11,131 nt of DNA from Parachlorella kessleri (Eukaryota > Chlorophyta > Trebouxiophyceae > Chlorellales > Chlorellaceae), in contig BBXU01000784.1 in assembly GCA_001598975.1 (NCBI GenBank), forward strand, positions 1-11,131, read 5' to 3'. This document shows positions 1-7,554 of the stretch, piece by piece. Numbering within the stretch: position 1 is the first letter of the stretch; each line of letters starts with the position of its first letter. Position numbers and translations under genes: made by a program. The notes under the pieces were generated by a model. The model was given only the letters and a program-made list of their open reading frames with translations, searched no databases and was not told the DNA's origin.

Positions 1-470
1 GGGGGGGCGGATCTGGTATCAGCTGTCGAACAGGTACTCGTATACTCCCTGCCACCTGAGCTCCATGCAATTTATTGGAAGAGTTGCAAGGCCACCCACT
101 GGCTTCCTGAACCTCTGGTACGTCCCAAAGGAGGGCAAACGCGGGCCCGTGCATGCCGACTCTCTCCTACTCCCTCGTTTGAGGGAAATATGGACGTGCG
201 TGCAAAATACACGCTGTGCCTAACAATTGCAGATGACTATGACTTGTGGCACGGCCTTCCCACCTTGGACACCAGGACCGGAGGTCACTGATTTTAACCA
301 AACCGGTGCGTTGCATGTTTATAGCAGGCCTAAAAAGTCTGTCCTTGTGTGCTGAGATGTGCTGAGTCAAGACGGCTCGCAGACCACTGAGAACCCACTG
401 AGCTCTGGCCACTTCGCCAAGTACCAGTAGCTCTCACAAGCTGACGTTTGAGCTGTTGTTGCTGCTTCAG
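1..470. other. No gene recognised; probably upstream intron of the nucleoporin gene
   Basis: The segment opens with a run of seven G. It ends in a pyrimidine-rich TTGTTGCTGCTTCAG acceptor just before the nucleoporin exon at 471, so at least its right part is intron. A donor-like CAG/GTACTC sits at about 31-38. An open stretch to its left (reading GSGISCRT) would join the 471 exon in the correct phase (1), but it is too short to support as an exon. No FG repeats or other known domain are visible here, and the frames across it look like shadows. Confidence 0.4.
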
Positions 471-2832
471 TGAAAATGAATAGCATATCTTGTATGGATG
501 CCTACAAAGGCAAGAGCGTAGAGGAGCTGCGATGGGAGGACCGCCAGGTATCCTTTTGCGCACCTTGGATGTGTGACTCACGGTGTATATGGCAGCAGGA
601 GCACTTGTTGAGGGTCAGGAATTCCATGCATGGTTCAGCGAGGGAGGCACCATTCTTACAGTGTATTTTCTGCTCGGGCACTGGGCAGCCGGTGCGCCAA
701 GGATGACTCTTTCCCCGGCGCAGGTCCAGCGCTTTGGGTATAACACCTCCTGGGCGCCGCCACCTTCTGTTCCATTCAATGTCTTCTCCGCTGAGTGCTC
801 CAAGTCCTGGTCCACCCTGTGGCCGGATCAGCAGCCAACAGCGCCGCCTCAAAGTGCTGCGCCTGCAGCTGTCCACGGCACCTCCACTGCCACCAGCGGC
901 AGAGAGCAGCATCCGTATAGAGGTCTCAGCCAGGGAAGGGCCCCTAGTGGAGGTCAGGCCTGACGGCAGCGTACGAATAGAAGTGGGCATCGCAGGCCAG
1001 GACCAGAGGAGACAGCTTCACGAGATCAAAGCCGGCACCAGTGTCTTTTTGAAGCTGCTGCCTTGCCAAGTGGGCCAGCAGCACGGCGGCAGGCAGCCTG
1101 GTGGCAACGCAGCACAGGCAAGCAGCTCAGACGGCTTTGGCAGCGTGGTCAGCCAAGCGGCAAGCACTAACGGGGATGCCAGCTTTGGTGCCGGCACCCT
1201 GTTTGGTACCTGCACAAAGTCTGCAAGCTTGTTCAGTACAGCTACAAGCAGCTCGCCGACAAGCTCGGCAGGCGCCGCTAGTGCGAGCTTTGGAGGGGTT
1301 GGGCAGGTAGGACATGATGCTGGAAGGCATACAACACTGGGTACTGGCAAGGTTGTAGGCAGTGTATGCTCAGGGCTTTGTGTGGTTGCCTGGGTATGTA
1401 ATCGGCTCCAGGCCCACAAGTGCGGGAGTTCCTCTCCATGCCGCCGTCTGTCTTTGCTCTATCTAAATCTGGTCAGAGGGGTGGGATGATCTTATCCCTT
1501 CTGCCAGGATGGTCCATGTTCTGTTGGCCCTCATAAGTGTGGAGGATGCCACCCGCACACTGGCTGTCGCTGCAGGGGAGCACTGGTGCCGGTTTCACTT
1601 TCAACTTCACACCAGCTGCCCCGCTCTTCAGCGCAAGCAGCGGTGCCGCAGGCTTTACATCCAGCGCAGCAGCTGCCCCAGCCTTTACCGCTGCCGCCAC
1701 CGTCCCACTTTTCGGCAGGAGCAATGCAATCCCGGCCAACAGCACGGCAGCAGCCCCTGCCATCACCCCGCTCGTTGGCTGCAGCACCAGTGCAGCAGCA
1801 TCATGCCCGGCAACCGCCTCAGCCACCACTCCTCTCTTTGGCATTGGGAGCGCCAGTGCAGGGGGTCCCTTTCCCACAGCCAGCACAGGCACCGGCCCCC
1901 TTTTCGGCAGCAGCACCGGTGCAACCCTGTCCAGCCAGGGCGCTGCCCCAGCCACAACATGGGTCTTTGGCAGTGGCAGCAGCGCAGCCGCTTCCAACTC
2001 CAAAGCCAGCACAACCATCGCCCCCCTCTTTGGCAGCGGCAATGCCAGTGTAGGGGCTCCATTTCCCACAGCCTGCACAACCACCACCCCTCTCTTTGGC
2101 AGCGGCAATGCCAGTGTAGGGGCTCCATTCCCCTCAGCCAGCTCAGCCACCGCCCCTCTCTTTGGTACCGCCGGTGCAACCACATCCAGCCCGGCGGCTG
2201 CCCCAGCCACGACACCGGTCTTTGGCAGTGGCAGCAGCGCAGCTGCTTCCAACTCAACAGCCAGCGCAGCCACGGTCCCTTTCGTTGGCTTCGGCAACGG
2301 TGCAACCCCGTCCACCCCGGCAGCTGCCCCAGCCACCAGCCTGCTCTTCGGCGGCAGCATTGGTGCAGCAACATTGAGCCCGACAACCGCCGTGGCCACC
2401 ACCCCTCTCTTTGGCAGTGGCAGCGGCCCAGCTGCATCAAACTCAACAGGCAGCACAACCGCTGCCCCAACTGGCGCAAGCATTGGTGCAACCATGTCCA
2501 CCCCGGCGGCTGCCCCAGCCACAACCTGGCCTCTTGGTAGCTGCAGCGGCGCGGCGGCCACCTCCGCAGCCACCTTAATTACCAACCCCTTCTTTGTCAC
2601 CAGCACCGTTGCAGCCACGTCCAGCCCATCAACTGTCCCAGCCACCGCATCACTGTTTGCTGCATTTGGAAAGTTATGCAGTGCGAGTCAACCCGCTGCC
2701 CCTGCCACCAGCCTCGCCTCCGAGAGCAGCACCGCTGGAGTCAGTAGCCCGGCAGCTGCCCTAGCTGATACCCCGGTTCTGAATGGTAGCAGCAGTGCAG
2801 CCACGAGCACCGCAGCAGCCGCCCCGGCTTGA
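471..2832 (+). CDS. Nup98-like FG nucleoporin, 5' end missing
   Basis: Likely an FG-repeat nucleoporin of the nuclear pore central channel. Exon 471-547 (acceptor TGCTTCAG, donor CAG/GTATCC) encodes MNSISCMDAYKGK followed by SVEELRWEDRQ. This matches the second half of the Nup98 GLEBS motif, which binds Gle2/Rae1. An FG exon ends at 1306 (donor CAG/GTAGGA) and carries four FG dipeptides. A phase-0 intron, 1307-1575, leads to exon 1576-2832: 418 residues rich in Ala/Ser/Thr/Pro with 12 FG dipeptides, seven as PLFG, plus decayed forms such as PLVG and PLFS. The left edge of the middle FG exon is unresolved; an acceptor GCGCCTGCAG before 869 keeps phase 0. The N-terminal repeats lie outside the window. 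The TGA at 2830-2832 ends the protein without the autoproteolytic domain usual for Nup98. Other FG nucleoporins are possible, but the ELRWED motif favours Nup98. The family call is fairly secure; the exact gene model is not. Confidence 0.62.
2026..2157 (+). repeat. 66-bp tandem duplication inside the FG exon
   Basis: Two adjacent 66-bp units (2026-2091 and 2092-2157) share an identical first 38 bases. Each encodes one 22-residue FG module beginning LFGSGNASVGAPFP. A looser pair of related units, starting near 1963 and 2218 (both reading VFGSGSSAAASNS), lies 255 bp apart, a multiple of three. The FG domain therefore grew by in-frame duplication. Confidence 0.85.
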
Positions 2833-3792
2833 GAGGCTGTTTCAACAACCTCTCTGAGTGGACAGGGCAAGACTGTGCAGGCTTCGAATTTCACTGACGG
2901 CTGCGCAAGCCTCACCTGGAGCACCCGCACACCCATCCATGCAGTGGGGGTGTGACCGTGTTTGTATGTGGCAGCAGGACAGCGGACGAGTGGCGGCACA
3001 GCATGTCCAGCAGCCTTAGGGAGCGCCACCTGCAGGGGGACAGCCTGGGAAAGCGAAAGCAGTAGGTGGGGCAAGGCTGCCCGATAAAGGAAGCCCAGCA
3101 TTCGTTAGTTGGTGATGAGGTGCTAGCATAGGAAAGGCGTCAAGGGACAGCAGGTGCTGGTGCGACGACCCTGTGGAAGGGGTGCTTGCCAGGAACTGTC
3201 ATGCTGGCTGACCAAGTTGGGACTGTAATTAGACATGGGCCCGACCCGCGCCCCAATTGTCCAGTAAGGAGGTGCTGTCATAAAAGAATGCAAAGGAGTA
3301 TCTAGTACAGAGGGTTTTCTCCCCAACAATCTGCCGCGAGGATGTGTGCTGCTGTATGCTCTGACCTTTTCTTTTACTACCGGTATATGTTTGTAGTCCT
3401 GCAGGCCACCACTTTTGCCTGCTATTGCAGCCTTTCATTTCCAACCTTCATACGCCTTTGGCCTGGATTTCCACATTTGCGTAGTGCTTGAAAACTTTGC
3501 ATTCGTTTTATTGCTGGACTGCTGCGTGGTCCCTGGCAGTCCTCTTCTCTCCATGATAAGCGAGGTGGGAGATGGGTTTGTGAGGGTTTGCCCTTTCTCT
3601 CGTTGCAACCCTTGGCTTGGACACACACTACTCTATGGCTTCTTTCTTGGGTATTCATAACCAACAAGAAGAAAGGCTGTTGTGTAAGTTTCGGTCCGTC
3701 CAAGGTTTCTACCCGCCCTGCCTGTCAGATATATTTAGGGATCAGATCAGAGGCACCTAGCCAGCGGGTTGCAGGGTATATATATTGCCAGG
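2833..3792. other. Intergenic region between nucleoporin and next gene
   Basis: No gene can be firmly placed. Directly after the nucleoporin TGA the same frame stays open for 40 codons (to a TGA at 2953-2955). A second open stretch on the plus strand, 2945-3065, follows an acceptor-like CCATCCATGCAG and reads GGVTVFVCGSRTADEW, ending in GKRKQ and a TAG. Either could be a 3' exon or chance. The rest presumably holds the 3' UTR of the nucleoporin and the promoter of the next gene. A TGTAA, the usual green-algal polyadenylation signal, occurs near 3225 and 3680, but neither can be assigned. Confidence 0.35.
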
Positions 3793-5561
3793 ATGCTTGC
3801 CAAGGCTGGGACCCCAGGGCGCCTGTGTGGTGGCCACAAGCGGCACCATGCTGGCCCCTGTACCATGGTTCCGGTGAAGGCAGGAAGGGGACGGAACGGC
3901 AATCTGGGGTCAAGAATTGGCTTTGCAGTGACCCGGGCTGCAGCCGAGGGCAGGTACGGTCATAGCAGGGCAAAGTCGACAGCAGCGTCTTCCCCTATGG
4001 GTAGTAAGGTGTCGTGCCTGTCGCTGTGTATGCCAGAGATCCTGGTCGATCACTGCTGCAAGCTTCTACTTGTACCTAGGCCCTGCCACCAGGCCTGCTG
4101 CTTCCCAACACCGGGGGGGTGACCCTGCTGCCCTGCAGTGACGAAGCCAGCCTTGGAAAAGAGGGCACTGCTTCCCAGGCTTTCTGGAAGCGGCCTCTGG
4201 CCGCGCCGCTGGGCACCAAGATAGTCAGGGCGCAACGGAAGGAGGGCGGGTGGCACCTGGAGACGGCACCCTGCAGGGAGGTGGAGAGCCTCGGTGTCGA
4301 GATGGAGCACAGAGTTTCCACAGGTGTGCAGGAGACATAAACCACAGTTACCTTGGTGCTTTGCACTTTTGCGTTGCGAGTCATCCAGCCGCGCACCGCT
4401 CTCGTCGCCTGAACACCGACTTATGGCAGCTAGGCGAAGCGCACCTGTACATGCCTGCAGGAGGGGTTGCACTTCTCCCGCTGGGTATAAGGTCACAGCG
4501 TAGGTTCTCTCCACGCTTGACTTGGTAGCAAGGGCGGCGCCTGTGAGCCTCGCACTCTGCCACAATCTATTACCCGTAGCCCTCCACTGCCTCGGCGGCT
4601 CCACATCCAGCTAGCAAAGTCAGTAGTTTTACCCTGCTCTGCCTGCAGGCAAGCAGCTGATGGGCCCGCTGAAGATCCTGCTGCCCTGCCGGGGCCCCCA
4701 GAAGGAGGTCCTGCTGATAGGGCCAGACCACTGGAGCTACAAGGCGCCCTGGAAGACAGACCTTACCGGCAGCGTGTGGGACCTGGTTAGGGCAGCTGTG
4801 ATGGTGAAGGGACACGGGGTTGAAACCGTGGGCTTGGAGGGTGCCCAGGAGACACAGCTGGTCGTCAAGTATGCCAACTTTGAAGGTGGGTTGGGTGTGC
4901 TGCCGTCCTTCTGCTGGCTGCAGCTGGTATTGCTGCCCGAGTTTCGTCGCAGTGTACGGCTGCAGCAGATAGGCATCATGGGGAAAGGGTGTTACTTGGC
5001 CTCAGAGTGAGCGGGATGGGGGTGGGGGTGGGGGGGGGGGGGTGTCAGCACCTGCGGCAGTACCTGAGGCAGGCGACACAGTGTCCAGCCCCTGCTCTCT
5101 TTGGCACCTAGCAGAGGTTTCACACTATCCTTCCTTGAGTATTGCCACATGTTTTTCCTGAAGCCTTGCGACCCGGGCAGTCTGCCTCGCCGGTTGCCTG
5201 CCCACCGAGGCTGCCTTGCTCTGCAGGCTATCGCAGCTTTGTCCTGGGCGAGGCCTTGGACCCTCCCCTCTCTCATGAGGAGCAGCTGGACCTGGAGCAG
5301 CTCATTACTGGCCACATCCGCGAGCTGCAGAGCCGCCACATCAGCTGGATCGAGCGCAATGCTGCCATCCAGCGGTACAAGGAAAGCAAGGGTGGACAGG
5401 CAGGGAGGGGTCCTGGGTTTGGGGGCGGTGGGGGCGGCGCTGCTACGTGGGGGAGCACCGGTCCTGGGTCCATCGCCTTGACGCGCACGTCCAAGCGCAG
5501 GCCTCAAGCGGGGGCGCTGCGTTCTACAGCGGTCAGTTCCGCTGCCTCAGCCAAGCCCTGA
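3793..5561 (+). CDS. Unrecognised 305-residue protein, four exons
   Basis: I do not recognise the family. Exons are 3793-3953, 4139-4323, 4649-4885 and 5227-5561. The introns are GT-AG (donors CAG/GTACGG, CAG/GTGTGC, AAG/GTGGGT; acceptors CCCTGCAG, GCCTGCAG, CTCTGCAG) with phases 2, 1 and 1, all matching, and the total is a multiple of three. ATG 3793 is the first in frame after a TAG at 3736; ATG 3865 has a better context (ACCATGG) and may be the true start. The N-terminus is basic and Gly/Ala-rich. The middle is mixed strand-like sequence (KILLPCRG, VLLIGPDHWSYKAPW, TQLVVKYANFEGYRSFVLGE). Exon 4 then has a predicted charged helix (HEEQLDLEQLITGHIRELQS, WIERNAAIQRYKE) and ends in a low-complexity Gly-rich, then Arg/Ser/Ala tail. 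No signal peptide or membrane segment is evident. The coding call is good; the function is unknown. Confidence 0.6.
5018..5042 (+). repeat. G-tract with quadruplex-forming pattern in an intron
   Basis: Runs of 5, 5 and 13 G separated by single T lie in the intron 4886-5226 of the unrecognised gene. The pattern fits a G-quadruplex-capable sequence on the coding strand. No function is shown; homopolymer length may also be unreliable in the assembly. Confidence 0.7.
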
Positions 5562-6933
5562 CTCAGTAGTTTATGGAGAGTCAACATTTCGACGTGGCTG
5601 CTGCTGTGTGTGTCTGGAAGGGAACCTTGTCTTCGTCTACCATGTAGGTTGAGAGCGGTTACCCAGCGGTTCTGCTTGTTGTATTTGAGAGGAACTCTAA
5701 CATCCATGCTGGTCACGTATTGCTGTGCTGTGGGGCAGTTTGGTGGGCCGTGCACCTGAGGAGACAACTTTTGCTCTATCGACGTGGTGTGCGGAAGTCA
5801 AGGTGGGACGGGTGTATTTATAGGAGGAAAAGTGCTGTTGATACCGGACAAAATGCAACGCATGGGCATGCATATGTACTTGTACAGAATTTGCGTCGCC
5901 GCAAGCCTTCAGTAGCTGCTTGGGTGCCTGTGCACTTTGTGGATTACTTACGGGTTGGCATCACTTCACATTGTTGATTCCTGGCTGCATGGCTCGTATG
6001 ACGGCCTTCAACCTTTCTCATTCTTATACTCTACCAAGGGCAAGTTCCTGCTCTCCTGTGCAGTAGCATTTGGTGCGCCAACAAGGTGGTTTCTGGTTTA
6101 TTGCTGGGGCATGTATCGCCTATAAGGCTTGTCACCCTTCTTGGTTGCTTGCTGCCTGCTTGGCTACAGTGTGACACCAGTACAGCCACTAGTGCAAGAA
6201 TTTAACAAGTTGGTGAGGCATGCGAGCCTCCTTCGGTTGAAACCACATGCAACCCAACCAGCGGGTCACACATATGGGAATTGAGCATTGGTGGGGAAGC
6301 CGACCGCGCTTACGCCTACACATAAACTGGATGAAAGGCCAGCACAAGGCAGCACTTATGCACAGAGCCCCACAATTTGACGACCTGGGTATGTGGCACC
6401 GACAGCATCATGACGAAGGCAAGCACTGAAATTAGAAGCAGCAGTAGGCAATCTTCGAGTGTAGCGGTAGAAACTACCTGCTTCCAAAGACACAGCATAG
6501 AGGACGCGACAGGCTTGCCAAGTAAACGACTAGGATATCGTAAAAACAACCATCCACTTTACTAATGAATGGCACAGGACTACATGAACAAGACAGCAGA
6601 TACCGCTGCAGCGCACCACCTCTGTGGCAGGTCGCCATCACGACAACCGTACATGGACCCTTGCACCCACACATGGGCCCAGGGATAGTGCCCACAAAAC
6701 ATGACACTTGTCACACGCCCGAAACTCTCTGTTGTCTCACTGCACTAGAAGTCGGCTTGTCGGCCTTCGCTGAAAGGCCTCCCACGTTTGAAGGAGGGGT
6801 AGGGGGTATCTGCTCTGCTCCCAAGCATCAACAACACACAGCTGCCCTAACCGCTGGGACTTGTGGTGATACACATGCCCACAAAGTCACTTCAGCGTCA
6901 GCCGGGCCCAGCTCTACTGCATGGCACCCTCCC
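5562..6933. other. Gene-poor stretch between convergent 3' ends
   Basis: This 1.37-kb stretch lies between the stop of the plus-strand gene (5561) and the stop of the minus-strand gene (6934). The open frames across it are short, unrelated to one another and show no coding character. Its base composition is more T-rich than the flanking exons on the left part. The simplest reading is two convergent 3' UTRs plus spacer. I saw no tRNA, terminal inverted repeats or tandem array in it. Confidence 0.5.
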
Positions 6934-7486
6934 TCAGCCCTCTGCTGGCTTGATGTCAGCCAGCAGGGCTTCCTGCATGTCACAGTAGTCCTGCTCCTCT
7001 TCCCCCAGAAGCAGGATACGGCCCTCATCCACTGTGTGTAGGGTGCTGGCGCCTTGCAGCACCTGCAGTGTGCAGAATGTAACGCTGCTGATCAGTCGGG
7101 CGTGCATGAATCACCGCAAAGCGTATACAGCAGGCAACAGCGGCCACACGCAACTAGCAACGTTGCGGCACTGCCTGACACCCTGCCCTCAGCCAAAGCT
7201 GATTTGTCAAAACCACCTTGCACACACCGGTCCTCAGCTGTCCAACTGACGTATAACACAGCCTGAAGGGGAGTCCGTACCTCCTGTAAGTCGCAGCCCT
7301 GCTGGCTGCCAGGCAGGACAGCTATTCTACCAGTGTCCACAATGTGACGGTCTGCACACAGCTCACGAAACGGACTGTGTTAGTCTCGCGCTGTAGCGCC
7401 CCCCACCATGACGTCCATGAAGTCCAAGACTTGCTCAGGGCACACAGCAAGTCACCTTGAAGGGGATACTGCACCATCGACGTCAT
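6934..7486 (-). CDS. Unrecognised protein, 3' exons with acidic C-terminus
   Basis: The last exon, 7062 down to 6934, encodes 42 residues plus TGA and has the look of real protein: VLQGASTLHTVDEGRILLLG, then EEEQDYCDMQEALLADIKPA. Its acceptor is CACACTGCAG. The exon before it ends at 7281 with donor GAG/GTACGG (phase 0) and encodes RHIVDTGRIAVLPGSQQGCD followed by LQE. With acceptor TGTGCAG it starts at 7351 in phase 1; a competing acceptor CTAACACAG would start it at 7374 in phase 2. A candidate first exon, 7486-7456 (MTSMVQYPLQ, donor CAAG/GTGACT), fits the 7351 option and gives a 76-residue protein, but it is weak. Its ATG is preceded by a pyrimidine-rich acceptor-like TTGCTCAG, so more 5' exons may exist. 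The two downstream exons are much better supported than the 5' end. No known domain was recognised. Confidence 0.45.
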
Positions 7487-7554
7487 TCTGCTGAGCAACG
7501 ACAACGAGAAACCTTGACCACAGAGCTCTTGGTGCTGGCAAAAAAACGAATGAA

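Noticed and set aside
502..990. Minus-strand 162-codon open frame across the GLEBS exon
   Set aside because: It lies opposite a recognisable coding exon and crosses its splice sites; no domain is visible.
1509..2540. Second plus-strand open frame (343 codons, His/Arg/Gln-rich) over the same exon
   Set aside because: It is a frame shadow of the GC-rich repetitive exon, with no FG cores and no agreement with the exon ending at 1306.
1473..2645. Long minus-strand open frame (390 codons) opposite the FG exon
   Set aside because: It is a low-complexity Ala/Val/Leu/Pro/Lys mirror of the FG repeats, and its repeat structure simply follows theirs. The plus frame has FG cores and a phase-matched intron.
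3776..3787. TATATATA-like sequence as a TATA box for the four-exon gene
   Set aside because: It lies only about 6-15 bp before the proposed ATG, too close for a promoter element serving that start; it could serve only if ATG 3865 is used, which is unproven.
6565..7041. Plus-strand 158-codon open frame
   Set aside because: Its 3' part is antisense to the better-supported minus-strand terminal exon, and it has no coding-like composition.
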